Source: an uncultured Desulfosarcina sp.
Lineage (GTDB): Bacteria; Desulfobacterota; Desulfobacteria; Desulfobacterales; Desulfosarcinaceae
Direction of reading: 5' to 3'
Length of the DNA stretch: 64,000 bases
NCBI RefSeq assembly: GCF_963668215.1
Contig: NZ_OY764190.1
Coordinates: forward strand, 6,386,001-6,450,000
Shown: positions 1 to 8,428 of the stretch, in pieces
Layout: every line of letters starts with the position of its first letter
Position numbering within the stretch: position 1 is the stretch's first letter
Program-made: the position numbers and the translations under genes
The notes under the pieces: generated by a model
The model's input: the letters and a program-made list of their open reading frames with translations, nothing else
What the model was told of the DNA's origin: nothing
Databases searched by the model: none

Positions 1-1
1 C

Positions 2-784
2 TATCTTTTTCTCGCGCCTTTGTTAATAGCACTTTCTGTTATCAAGTTTAATAAGATTAATATAATTATTGGTGCCATAGGCATCATTATGCTAAATTTG
101 CTAATGTTTTCTGCTGGTGAACGTTTTGCAATTGCTTTTGAAGGCCTTATAATTGTTTTCTATATTTTGTTAGTTATTGTGATGAAAAAAAGACTTAAAG
201 TTAAAATGTATTTAATGTTAATAACAATAATCGTGGCATCGTTTTCTTCCCTTTTCATTTTTAAATCGGAATTTTTTTCAAGACAAATTGAGCGTTACTT
301 CGTCGAAGGCGCAGCTTGGCAGGAATCCCGAGGTGATGGCCTTTTAATGAGATCAGTACCAAAAGATATGAATCTGTTACAAAAAATGTTCGGCAAAGGA
401 ATAAAAGGAACGTATGAAGTTGAACATACATATTTAGATAGAGGATATAAGGTACGATATGATAGATCAAGTGTAGAAATTGGTTACATGCAAATGTTTC
501 TTAAAGCTGGCAGTTTATATGTATTCGTGTTTGTTTCTATCTCAATTATTGCAGTGTTCTTGGGTCTTTTTCATAGTAAAAACAAAATAACCCAATTCCT
601 CGCATTCATGATAATTGCCAGGCTTATTATTATGTTTGTTGCGATGATCCCTCGTGTTGGATTTGAGTTTTTCTTTTATTGGGTAGCTTTGGGCGGATGC
701 TTGTCCAAAGAGGTCCGTTTTTTATCAGATTCTGATTTTATTAGCAAATTATGGACAAAGAAAGCTGTACTTAAATTGCAATAG
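2..784 (+). CDS. polytopic membrane protein, C-terminal part; probable glycan polymerase/ligase
   Basis: The frame is open to the left edge, so the N-terminus lies outside the window; a TTG at 20 is probably not the start. The visible 260 residues hold about six hydrophobic segments. They are split by a soluble loop of roughly 80 residues after the third segment (about residues 90-170, with RGDGLLMRS and KGIKGTYEVEHTYLDRG). A large loop between membrane segments near the C-terminus is typical of O-antigen ligase/Wzy-type polymerases, and the next genes are glycosyltransferases. I recognise no family signature, so the polymerase role is inferred from topology and context. Codon use is very AT-rich, like the four genes that follow. 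Confidence 0.6.
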   Translation, partial: YLFLAPLLIALSVIKFNKINIIIGAIGIIMLNLLMFSAGERFAIAFEGLIIVFYILLVIVMKKRLKVKMYLMLITIIVASFSSLFIFKSEFFSRQIERYFVEGAAWQESRGDGLLMRSVPKDMNLLQKMFGKGIKGTYEVEHTYLDRGYKVRYDRSSVEIGYMQMFLKAGSLYVFVFVSISIIAVFLGLFHSKNKITQFLAFMIIARLIIMFVAMIPRVGFEFFFYWVALGGCLSKEVRFLSDSDFISKLWTKKAVLKLQ

Positions 785-818
785 TTTTTACTTATATTAC
801 GATACGCAAAAACCTTTT

Positions 819-2042
819 ATGCCAAACAATCTTATCATTCTTTCGGAATCATCTTCTTTTCCTTGGGGGATGGCTGCATCCAATCGTGTTCGAAATCTTG
901 CTAAGGTTCTTTTAAAAGAAAACTGGGATGTTGAGTATGCTGGTTTGAGAGGTGCCGATATCCCTAAAGATAAGAAAACAAAATTTTCTTCTATCGGTAA
1001 AATTGATAATATACCATTTATCTATCCAGGTGGTTTTACTGTAAGATCAAATAGTTGGTGGTTTCGAAGAATTGATGATATACTAGGGTTTTTTGGCATT
1101 TTTATTTTTTTTATTTTCAAAAAAATAAAACGTAAAGTTGAATGCGTTATCATTTATTCAAGAAGCACAAATGTTGTAAAATTTTGGTCGCATTTTCTAC
1201 ATTTATTAAATATTCCTGTTATCCTTGAGTTGTGCGAGTGGCCATTGGCAATTGCTGAAACCTCAGGCAAAGGCCACAAAAATGCATCACATTTTTGTGA
1301 AGATGTAGTACCTCTGGTTGACGCCGTACTTCCAATCTCCAGCTATATCTCCCACGAAGTTTATCGAATCTCTCTAAAAAAGAATGTTTATATTCCTTCT
1401 TTTCAAATTCCAATATTAATCGACAACGTCTACCATACAAGCCGTGATAGTAACTTTTCAAGTGATAAATTTTTACTATACTGTGGTTCTATTGCCTATA
1501 TGGATATCGCAAAAATTGTGGTTGATATCATTTATGAATTGAAGAAACGAAATATTCACATACCTATCAAGTTTACAGGAAGAGAAGATAACGCTCGCAT
1601 TACAGAATTAAAGCTATATGCAAAAAATCGTGGAGTGTTGAGCCTATTTGAATTTACAGGATTTTTAGATGAAAATGATCTTTTTAATTTAATGCGAAAA
1701 GCGACATGTCTTTTAGCGCCGCTACCTGAGAACTTACAATCACAGTCCCGGTTTCCAACTAAAATAGGCTATTATCTAGCAAGTGGTACTCCCATTTTGA
1801 CTAATGCGGTTGGAGATGTCAAACATTATTTAAAAGATAAAATTAATGCTTTTATTGTTGAAAATTGTGATTCAAGGCAGTTTGCTGCAAAGATTGAAAC
1901 TATTTTAAATGACCAGGAGTTATCGAAAAATGTTGGATTATTTGGTAAGGATTTAGCTTTCGAAAAATTCCACTATCGTTGTGCTTGTTTAGGACTTGGT
2001 GAATTTTTAAGGCAAGTCGTACAAAATTACCGTAATTCATAA
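819..2042 (+). CDS. glycosyltransferase, GT4-like
   Basis: A 407-residue soluble protein with a two-domain GT-B look. The N-terminal half has SSSFPWGMAASNRVRNLA, typical of the acceptor-binding start of GT4 enzymes. The C-terminal half has KFLLYCGSIAYMD, then FTGFLDENDLFNLMRKATCL and KIGYYLASGTPILTNAVGD, the usual donor-binding region. The expected E-x7-E pair is not conserved in its usual form. It probably adds a sugar to a lipid-linked glycan on the cytoplasmic side. ATG at 819 has no strong ribosome-binding site. It lies 34 bp after the polymerase-like gene in the AT-rich block, and 216 bp of AT-rich DNA follow with no gene I can see. Confidence 0.75.
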   Translation: MPNNLIILSESSSFPWGMAASNRVRNLAKVLLKENWDVEYAGLRGADIPKDKKTKFSSIGKIDNIPFIYPGGFTVRSNSWWFRRIDDILGFFGIFIFFIFKKIKRKVECVIIYSRSTNVVKFWSHFLHLLNIPVILELCEWPLAIAETSGKGHKNASHFCEDVVPLVDAVLPISSYISHEVYRISLKKNVYIPSFQIPILIDNVYHTSRDSNFSSDKFLLYCGSIAYMDIAKIVVDIIYELKKRNIHIPIKFTGREDNARITELKLYAKNRGVLSLFEFTGFLDENDLFNLMRKATCLLAPLPENLQSQSRFPTKIGYYLASGTPILTNAVGDVKHYLKDKINAFIVENCDSRQFAAKIETILNDQELSKNVGLFGKDLAFEKFHYRCACLGLGEFLRQVVQNYRNS

Positions 2043-2258
2043 CTTAACATGCTGCGGACTAGTATAATTTTTTAAGAAATAATGCCAAAATCAAAGCTTT
2101 TTAAAATTTATTTTATGACAATATTTGCATTTTTATCCATAATATAAACCTAAAAGCGCCTCCTCAAATTTCAAAGTTATTTTTCAGTTTTTGTTGTTAA
2201 CCCACATTTCATATTAGTTTACTATTTTATCGTTAATCTCTATATTCTATTTAATTAT

Positions 2259-3374
2259 ATGACACAGATAAAAATAGTTCACATTATTGATAACTTAGGC
2301 CCTGGTGGCAGGGAAAGACAACTGATTGAATTGCTAAGTTCTATTTCTTTATATAGTAATATAATAAATGAGCTATTTTTGCTATCTGATAACATACATT
2401 ATAAATATAAAAATAAATTAAAGATTCCGTCTATCGTTTTCAAAAGGAAGAAAAAAAAAGATTTAATGCTTTTCTTAAAATTATATTCAGCACTCAAAGA
2501 AAGCAAACCTGACATTGTGCATACGTGGAGTTCAATGAGTTCAGTGTACCTACTTCCTATAGCGAAATTTTTAAGAATTAAAACTATAAACGGAATGATA
2601 AGGGGTGCAAAAAGCAATTTTAAATACTCAGATGAACGATGGATACGTTCAAAGCTTACTTTCCCGTTTTCTGACAAAATCATAGCAAACTCAAAAGCAG
2701 GCTTGCTTGCTTTTAAAGCGCCTTTTAAGAAAAGTACATATATTTATAATGGTTTCGATTTTAGAAGAGTCGATAACCTGCCATCAAAGCAATTTTTGAG
2801 AAATAAATTTAATATTGAAACTGAATTTGTAGTTGGAATGGTCGCAAATTTTACGAAGTATAAGGATTACCATACATTTTTCAGCGCAGCGATTAAAATT
2901 GCAATGAAAATTGAAAGCATCACTTTTATTTCTGTTGGTGGTGGCCCGTTTTTAACTGAATGCAAAAACATGGTTCCTGATAGATTTAGAAACCGAATTA
3001 GGTTTCTTGGAATTCGACAAGATGTCGAAAAAATAGTTAAAACCTTTGATATTGGAACCCTATGCACCAATGTCTTGAATGGTGAAGAAGGTATTTCCAA
3101 TTCAATTATGGAATACATGGCATTGAGCAAGCCGGTTATTGCGACGAATTGTGGTGGCAACCAAGAGTTAGTCATTCATTCCAAAACAGGATTTTTAATT
3201 ATTAGTTTTGATCAAGAAGAATTGATTCGAAAAATCCTTTTTCTTGTTAATAACAAAAAACAAGCAAAAGAAATGGGAAATGCTGGTAGAAAGCATTTAG
3301 AAAATAATTTTGGCATTGATCAAATGGTCGATAATTATCGTACCCTATATCAACAGATAACTGATAAAAGATAA
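2259..3374 (+). CDS. glycosyltransferase family 4
   Basis: A 371-residue GT-B fold glycosyltransferase. Near the N-terminus is HIIDNLGPGGRERQLIELL, the glycine-rich loop of GT4 enzymes. The central part has VGMVANFTKYKDYHTFF, and the donor-binding part has GEEGISNSIMEYMALSKPV followed by ATNCGGNQELV, a clear E-x7-E type motif. It should transfer an activated sugar onto a growing repeat unit in the cytoplasm. It ends 3 bp before the next glycosyltransferase, so the two are surely co-transcribed. Base composition is AT-rich like its neighbours. The exact sugar cannot be read from sequence. Confidence 0.85.
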   Translation: MTQIKIVHIIDNLGPGGRERQLIELLSSISLYSNIINELFLLSDNIHYKYKNKLKIPSIVFKRKKKKDLMLFLKLYSALKESKPDIVHTWSSMSSVYLLPIAKFLRIKTINGMIRGAKSNFKYSDERWIRSKLTFPFSDKIIANSKAGLLAFKAPFKKSTYIYNGFDFRRVDNLPSKQFLRNKFNIETEFVVGMVANFTKYKDYHTFFSAAIKIAMKIESITFISVGGGPFLTECKNMVPDRFRNRIRFLGIRQDVEKIVKTFDIGTLCTNVLNGEEGISNSIMEYMALSKPVIATNCGGNQELVIHSKTGFLIISFDQEELIRKILFLVNNKKQAKEMGNAGRKHLENNFGIDQMVDNYRTLYQQITDKR

Positions 3375-3377
3375 GCT

Positions 3378-4610
3378 ATGAAAAAAAGAAAACTTTATAT
3401 TTTTCATGCTACAGATTATGAAAATTTTCCCCTTGGTGGAACACTTGGTACAATAAAGATTTTTATTAAATATACGCGTTTTGATTGCGTACTAATCGGA
3501 ATTTCTAACAAAAATAAAAATTTAATTGGTAAATGGCAAACCATAAAAATACATGGCAAAGACTATCCTTTTTTACCTGTTGCATATGATAAGAATGGTA
3601 AGATACCTCATAAATTAAAATTATTTTTTGGTTTGATCTTTTATTCAGGCATAATTCGTAAATTCTTTATTAATGATAATTTAAACGCGATGATTTTTGT
3701 AAATAGGGAAAGTTTTATACCCGTTAGATACATTATTGGTCGTGACAAGACAGTTAATGTTTTTTACAAAATGACTGAGGCTGTAAATCCACTTACTACA
3801 TCCGGACACAGGCTTGCAAAATTCAAATTACTTCAGAAAATTTACTATAAATTTTTTATTCAACCTTTGCTTCGAGGCTCTTCGACTATATTCAGTATCA
3901 ACCAACAATGCAGAGATTTTTGCCAAAAAACACTTACATCACACTGCCAAAAACAAAAAATTATCGATGTTAACCATTATGTTGATTACGACAATCTACT
4001 AAAGATATACAACAAGGCAAAACCTTGGTATGAAGACAATTATAGTGCAAAAAAGCGTTTAATCTTTTGGGGAAGATTGGCTGTTGTAAAAGGCCTTGAT
4101 CTTATGATCAAAGGTATTGCAGAACTTATGCAACGTGGAATAGATGTTGAGTTGTTAATAATCGGAGATGGTCCAGAAAGATCGAATCTCGAAAAGCTGG
4201 TTAAAACCCTGGATCTTGATAAATGCATATTTTTTTTAGGCAGAAAGGGTATATCTGAAATCGCTGCGTTATCCAAATGCTCAGACCTCTTTTTAATGTC
4301 ATCTTACAGTGAAGGAATTCCAACCTCCATGCTTGAAGCGCTTACGTTTGGTCTCCCGGTATTTTCTACTGCAGTTGGCGGTATACCTTCACTAATTACT
4401 GAAGAAGTAAACGCCTATTTGATCAACAACAGAAATTCTAGTGATTATGCCTTCGGAATCATCAAGGCACTTCAGTTGGATCGAAAACGTGCTATGGATT
4501 GTGGACGTAACCATATAAATACTTACTATGCTGCAAAAAATGTCATAAAGCAAATGGACAATGTCATCAATCGAAGCATCGATTCTGACAAAGATGCAGG
4601 CCTTTTATAA
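3378..4610 (+). CDS. glycosyltransferase family 4
   Basis: A 410-residue GT-B glycosyltransferase. The C-terminal domain has LIFWGRLAVVKGLDLMIKG, then LLIIGDGPERSNLEKL and SYSEGIPTSMLEALTFGLP, the classic GT4 donor-site series with the E-x7-E pair, followed by AVGGIPSLI. The N-terminal domain is divergent. It starts 3 bp after the previous gene. Its stop overlaps the ATG of the sulfotransferase (TAATG), showing translational coupling. It is part of the AT-rich glycan-assembly block; donor and acceptor are unknown. Confidence 0.87.
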   Translation: MKKRKLYIFHATDYENFPLGGTLGTIKIFIKYTRFDCVLIGISNKNKNLIGKWQTIKIHGKDYPFLPVAYDKNGKIPHKLKLFFGLIFYSGIIRKFFINDNLNAMIFVNRESFIPVRYIIGRDKTVNVFYKMTEAVNPLTTSGHRLAKFKLLQKIYYKFFIQPLLRGSSTIFSINQQCRDFCQKTLTSHCQKQKIIDVNHYVDYDNLLKIYNKAKPWYEDNYSAKKRLIFWGRLAVVKGLDLMIKGIAELMQRGIDVELLIIGDGPERSNLEKLVKTLDLDKCIFFLGRKGISEIAALSKCSDLFLMSSYSEGIPTSMLEALTFGLPVFSTAVGGIPSLITEEVNAYLINNRNSSDYAFGIIKALQLDRKRAMDCGRNHINTYYAAKNVIKQMDNVINRSIDSDKDAGLL

Positions 4611-5503
4611 TGAATATTATCTACATTATGGGAACGGGCAGAAGTGCAACAACCATAATGGAAATTTTACTTACGAACAATTTCGGAATAACCGGTGTAG
4701 GTGAAGTGACTCATATTTTTAGAGACGGCTTCATTCGAAACGACTTATGTTCATGCGGCTTCAAAGCTAAAACTTGCTTCATTTGGGGAAATGTATTTGA
4801 CCGACTAAATCTTTCTGGCTCTGAAGTTACAAAATATAGTGATTTATTTCATAAATTTGATTGGCATATAGGATTTTTAGGTCTTATATTTGGTTTTTTC
4901 AACAAAAACAACAAGTCAGACTATAAAAGTGTCAACTACGACATTTTTAAAAATGTTTCGAATTTAACGAATTGCAATTTTATCGTTGACTCTTCAAAAT
5001 ATGCATCCCGGGCGATTTTACTGTCTAAACTTTTTCCGGGGAAGGTAAAGGTAATTTGTCTATCTCGTTCACCATCAGGTTTAATCAAAGCTTTTAAAAA
5101 AACTGACACTTTAGAGCAAAAACCAAAAAAGCTATATGATATTGTATTGTACTATACTTTTGTTATGCTTTGTTGTCGCATTGCGGTAAACACAATTGGA
5201 AAGCAGAATTGTACTGTAATCACTTTTGAACAGCTTATGAAACAACCTTATGAGGTTTTATCAATTATAGAAAGGCTAACCGGCACCAATCTTAAAGAGG
5301 CTAAACAAAAAATTTTAAAAAATGAATCCTTCAAGATTGGTCATATTGTAACCGGGAACCGGTTAAGGAAGAAAGGTAGCATCCAATTCAAACCCAGTTC
5401 TTCAAGATACATACCTGAGGGTTGGGTTGAATCTATCTCTGAGAAAGCAATGCTCTTTTTTGGTAAGGCGCTTGGGTTCCATTATAAGAAGGAAAACGAT
5501 TAG
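4610..5503 (+). CDS. sulfotransferase family protein
   Basis: A 297-residue protein with the 5'-phosphosulfate-binding loop of PAPS-dependent sulfotransferases at the very N-terminus (IIYIMGTGRSATTIMEILL). It also has a 3'-phosphate-binding region near residues 125-155 (FIVDSSKYASRAILLSKLFP, then VICLSRSPSGLIKAFKK). Such enzymes move sulfate from PAPS to a hydroxyl or amine. Among glycosyltransferases the likely acceptor is the polysaccharide, giving a sulfated, strongly anionic glycan. A short cysteine-bearing stretch (DLCSCGFKAKTC) after the first motif is common in bacterial members. The start overlaps the upstream stop, and the stop overlaps the GTG of the next gene. Confidence 0.8.
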   Translation: MNIIYIMGTGRSATTIMEILLTNNFGITGVGEVTHIFRDGFIRNDLCSCGFKAKTCFIWGNVFDRLNLSGSEVTKYSDLFHKFDWHIGFLGLIFGFFNKNNKSDYKSVNYDIFKNVSNLTNCNFIVDSSKYASRAILLSKLFPGKVKVICLSRSPSGLIKAFKKTDTLEQKPKKLYDIVLYYTFVMLCCRIAVNTIGKQNCTVITFEQLMKQPYEVLSIIERLTGTNLKEAKQKILKNESFKIGHIVTGNRLRKKGSIQFKPSSSRYIPEGWVESISEKAMLFFGKALGFHYKKEND

Positions 5504-6519
5504 TGAGCAAAAACGAACATATTCTGGTTACCGGCGGGGCCGGCATGATCGGCTCCAACTTGGTCAAACGATTCGTTAAAAACGGGTATCGCGTCAGTGT
5601 CGTCGATAATCTATGGCGCGGAAGGAAAGAATATCTATTTGACGATGACGGCAATCCTGTCATCGATATGGAAAACGATTTATATCAACTCGACTTATCT
5701 GTCCCCGACAGCTTCGATCATATTCTACAGGGCGTCGATTACGTTTACCATCTCGCCGACGTGGTTGCCGGAATCAGCTATGTCTTCAATAACCAGGGCA
5801 ACCTCTTCAGGCACAATCTCCTGATCAACTCCAATGTTGTCGATGCCGTAAAGCGCAATCCGGTCAAGGGATACATCTACGTTGGGACGGCGTGCAGTTT
5901 TCCCGCGGAACTTCAATCCGGCGTCGATGCGGCTCCGTTGAAGGAAGAGGACCAATACCCGGCCAATCCCGAATCTGCCTACGGGTGGAGTAAGCTGATG
6001 GGCGAATACGAAGCCTTTTTGATGGCCGAAGAGGCAGGAATTCCTGTGTCTGTTTTAAGCCTGCATAATGTCTACGGGGCCCCCTGCGATTTCGATATCG
6101 AAAGAAGTCAGGTCATCCCGGCACTGATCCGGAAGGCGATTCGCTACCCGGAAGAGGACTTCATCGTATGGGGCAGCGGCAGCCAGGGGCGGGCTTTTGT
6201 GCATGTGGAGGACATCGTGGATGCGCTGGTTCTTGCTAAAGAAAAGGGCCTTGGGCAGGGGTTGATCCAGATCGGTCCGGACTGCTGCACATCCATTCGT
6301 GAAATCGCCGAAACTGTGGTGGACATCTCCGGAAAATCCATCGATGTCGTCTACGACACTACCAAACCTGAAGGCGACAAGGGGCGCTGCGCAAACTACA
6401 GCAAAGCGCGGAAGGTTCTTGGTTGGGAGCCGCGGGTCGATCTTAGAAAGGGGCTGGAAAGCCTATACGCATGGATCGAGCGACGCATTCAGGACCAGAG
6501 CCGGGTAAGGGCTGCCTGA
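5503..6519 (+). CDS. NAD-dependent epimerase/dehydratase (extended SDR)
   Basis: A 338-residue extended short-chain dehydrogenase. The nucleotide-binding motif TGGAGMIGSNLV is at the N-terminus and the catalytic YGWSK (Y-x3-K) near residue 160. GTACSFP before it supplies the expected serine region, and FVHVEDIVDAL lies in the C-terminal substrate-binding part. It probably makes a nucleotide sugar (epimerised or dehydrated) for the surrounding transferases. The GTG start at 5503 overlaps the upstream TAG and is preceded by AAGGAAAA. Codon use changes abruptly here: this gene is much more GC-rich than the five before it. The exact substrate is not determinable; it resembles UDP-glucose 4-epimerase and GDP-mannose 3,5-epimerase types. 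Confidence 0.85.
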   Translation: MSKNEHILVTGGAGMIGSNLVKRFVKNGYRVSVVDNLWRGRKEYLFDDDGNPVIDMENDLYQLDLSVPDSFDHILQGVDYVYHLADVVAGISYVFNNQGNLFRHNLLINSNVVDAVKRNPVKGYIYVGTACSFPAELQSGVDAAPLKEEDQYPANPESAYGWSKLMGEYEAFLMAEEAGIPVSVLSLHNVYGAPCDFDIERSQVIPALIRKAIRYPEEDFIVWGSGSQGRAFVHVEDIVDALVLAKEKGLGQGLIQIGPDCCTSIREIAETVVDISGKSIDVVYDTTKPEGDKGRCANYSKARKVLGWEPRVDLRKGLESLYAWIERRIQDQSRVRAA

Positions 6520-6520
6520 T

Positions 6521-7333
6521 ATGCCCTCTGATAGGGAAAAAAAGAAAAGCTACAACTTCATCGGTAGCGAAGTTCAAGCCCTGACCTACCCTGAATTTTT
6601 CAGTTATGTGGATAAATGGGTTGAAAACAAGCATGGCCGGTCTCACCACATTGCTATCATCAATGCCTTTTGTGCTACCGAAGCGTTTCGTAATCCTCGC
6701 GTAGCGGAGATCTACAACAAGGCGGATCTCATCGGGCCGGACGGCATGCCCTTTGTTTACTGGCTGCGCCGGGCATTGAAGCTCCCTTGTGACCAGTTCG
6801 ACGCTTCCAGCATTGTCGTCAATCTTGCAGAAAAAGCCAAGGAAACCGGATATACCTTCTACCTCTACGGCGGTCACCCGGACGTGGTGAAAAGCATGAA
6901 AGCGAAGCTTGAGGAACTCTATCCACACATCAATATCGTCGGATATCTTTCGCCGCCTTTCAGGCCACTGACGGATGAAGAAGACCGGCAAATCTGTGAC
7001 GAAATCAACCGGCTTAAGCCGGATATCATTTGCGTAGGATTGGGAACGCCAAAACAGGATTACTGGATTGACGATCACATTCACAAGATCAGGGGGGCCG
7101 TTTTCGTCCCCTGCGGCGCCATTTTCGATTTTTTTGGGGGCCGGGTGCAACGGGCACCGGAGATCGTCAGTAAACTCGGCATCGAATGGTTGTTTCGTCT
7201 GTTCAGCAAAGACATCAAACGTTTATGGTACCGTTATACGGTCTTGAACGGCATTTTCCTGTGGAATTTCTTTTTGCAATTTATTGGCCGCCGGAAATTT
7301 GAAGCGGTACGTAGCGTTAGAGAAGAGGGATAA
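6521..7333 (+). CDS. WecG/TagA/CpsF family glycosyltransferase
   Basis: A 270-residue member of the GT26 family, which transfers UDP-ManNAc-type sugars to lipid-linked acceptors. Family marks are visible in order: ADLIGPDGMPFVYWLR, FYLYGGHPDVV, ICVGLGTPKQDYWI, GAIFDFFGGRVQRAP and the C-terminal GIEWLFRLFSKDIKRLWYRY. Length is normal for the family. It follows the epimerase by 1 bp and ends the glycan-assembly block. The downstream DNA is a toxin-antitoxin islet on the other strand, so this is probably the last gene of its transcript. Confidence 0.92.
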   Translation: MPSDREKKKSYNFIGSEVQALTYPEFFSYVDKWVENKHGRSHHIAIINAFCATEAFRNPRVAEIYNKADLIGPDGMPFVYWLRRALKLPCDQFDASSIVVNLAEKAKETGYTFYLYGGHPDVVKSMKAKLEELYPHINIVGYLSPPFRPLTDEEDRQICDEINRLKPDIICVGLGTPKQDYWIDDHIHKIRGAVFVPCGAIFDFFGGRVQRAPEIVSKLGIEWLFRLFSKDIKRLWYRYTVLNGIFLWNFFLQFIGRRKFEAVRSVREEG

Positions 7334-7353
7334 TAAGCTGCTAGCCAATTTTA

Positions 7354-7451
7354 CCTCAAGTAGCGATTTGACTCACGCGAAGACGAGCTGCCTGTTGCAG
7401 AGTTGATAGCCCGCAAGCTGTTGGTTGAGTTTGTTCTATTGGTTGCATTGG
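7354..7451 (+). repeat. imperfect direct repeat, left of vapBC
   Basis: About 98 bp that recur at 8255-8361. Shared blocks include CCTCAA, TAGCGAT, TCACGCGA, GCAGAGTTGA, AGCCCGCAAGCTGTT and GGTTGCATTGG, in the same order and orientation. The two copies frame the vapBC genes. From 7465 to 7550 follow word-like repeats (GCTCATAGCTG, TTTTACGTATTACGTTTTAG) that belong to families seen throughout the intergenic DNA of this window. Confidence 0.8.
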
Positions 7452-7547
7452 TTAGGGGATGGCAGAGCTGATAAGCTCGTAGCTCATAGCTGCAAGGGAT
7501 AAAAGATGGTTTTACGTATTACGTTTTAGTTTTTAGGAAACGGTTAG

Positions 7548-7949
7548 TTATTCGGGAAGCTGGAAAAGGGAATAAACAAGGCCGGGGACTTTTTCAAAAT
7601 GCTGGTCCATGGTGACCAATTCCGCTCCTGTTTGCATGGTTTGCGCCGCGATCCAAATGTCATTCGAAGGAATAGGGATTCCCTGGTTCCTGAGTTGGGC
7701 GGCAATTCTTGAATATCGGTCCGATGTAATTTCGTTCATATCGACGATCCGAACAACCGTGTGAGAGAGGAAAAGCCGCAACTCTTCCATGTTTTGAGCC
7801 AACCGCGAGCCGTTCCGGAATCCGAACACGAGTTCACCCAGCACAATCGGAGACATTTCTATCGTATCCGCTTGTAATATATATTCAACCAGTTGGGCGT
7901 ATCCACGTTTAAAGCCGACATAGGCATTTGTGTCCAGGATCAGCTTCAT
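7548..7949 (-). CDS. vapC: VapC-type PIN-domain toxin
   Basis: A 133-residue PIN-domain ribonuclease toxin. Acidic active-site positions are visible: the aspartate of LILDTNAYV at the N-terminus, the glutamate of LGELVFG near residue 40, the aspartate of PSNDIWIAA near 97 and that of LVTMDQHFEK near 115. VapC toxins cleave tRNA or rRNA when freed from antitoxin. I chose the ATG at 7949, which overlaps the antitoxin stop as ATGA; an in-frame GTG at 7955 is the alternative. It is antisense to the surrounding exopolysaccharide genes and lies between two direct repeats, which suggests insertion. Confidence 0.9.
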   Translation of the reverse strand: MKLILDTNAYVGFKRGYAQLVEYILQADTIEMSPIVLGELVFGFRNGSRLAQNMEELRLFLSHTVVRIVDMNEITSDRYSRIAAQLRNQGIPIPSNDIWIAAQTMQTGAELVTMDQHFEKVPGLVYSLFQLPE

Positions 7950-8191
7950 TTCCACATCGCTTCATCGATCTGTTCACAGGATTTTATGGAGCGCTTGAAT
8001 TCGGCGGCATCCTTTTCGCTCCATCCGCCAGCCAGTTCTCTCAAAGATGATGCCGGCGAAGTAGACCCTTTGAATTCATTATGGATGATTTCCTTAATCA
8101 CCTGATTGATGGACTTATGGCTGCCTTTTGCGATTTTCCTGATTTCCTGTTCGATTTTCGGTTCTAGTCCTCTAATGGTGATCTGCTGCAT
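7946..8191 (-). CDS. vapB: VapB/FitA-type ribbon-helix-helix antitoxin
   Basis: An 81-residue antitoxin. The N-terminal MQQITIRGLEPKIEQEI is a ribbon-helix-helix start of the FitA/VapB kind, and INQVIKEII continues the DNA-binding helix. The C-terminal part should wrap the PIN toxin. The stop overlaps the toxin ATG by 4 bp, the usual coupled arrangement, and GGAGTG precedes the start. It probably represses its own promoter in the DNA to its right. Confidence 0.88.
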   Translation of the reverse strand: MQQITIRGLEPKIEQEIRKIAKGSHKSINQVIKEIIHNEFKGSTSPASSLRELAGGWSEKDAAEFKRSIKSCEQIDEAMWK

Positions 8192-8254
8192 GATGCACTC
8201 CTTGCTTTATTTTGAATCATTATATGAGGCGTTTTGTTTCGTGTCAACTGTTGG

Positions 8255-8361
8255 CCTCAATAGCGATACGAATCACGCGAGGGCGCAAAGGCACTGTCTG
8301 CGGCAGAGTTGAAAGCCCGCAAGCTGTTAGCTGGTTGAAGTTGTTATGTTGGTTGCATTGG
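8255..8361 (+). repeat. imperfect direct repeat, right of vapBC
   Basis: About 107 bp, the partner of 7354-7451, in the same orientation. It contains CACGCGAGGGCGCAAAGGC, related in reverse complement to the CTTTGCGCC/TCGCGT words at 35365, 43430 and elsewhere. It lies between the antitoxin gene and the exosortase gene. Confidence 0.8.
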
Positions 8362-8369
8362 CCGGCAAC

Positions 8370-8424
8370 GGATCTGAACCAATTGGACCAACGAAACCAA
8401 TAAAACCAATTTAACCAATGAAAC
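8370..8424 (+). repeat. degenerate ACCAA word array
   Basis: A purine-poor stretch made of variants of the word (A)ACCAA(T/C): ACCAATTGGACCAACG, then AACCAATAAAACCAATT and AACCAATG. The same family appears at 12010-12080 and 54045-54085, and in reverse complement at 17068-17110. It directly precedes the exosortase start. Confidence 0.75.
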
Positions 8425-8428
8425 TGAA

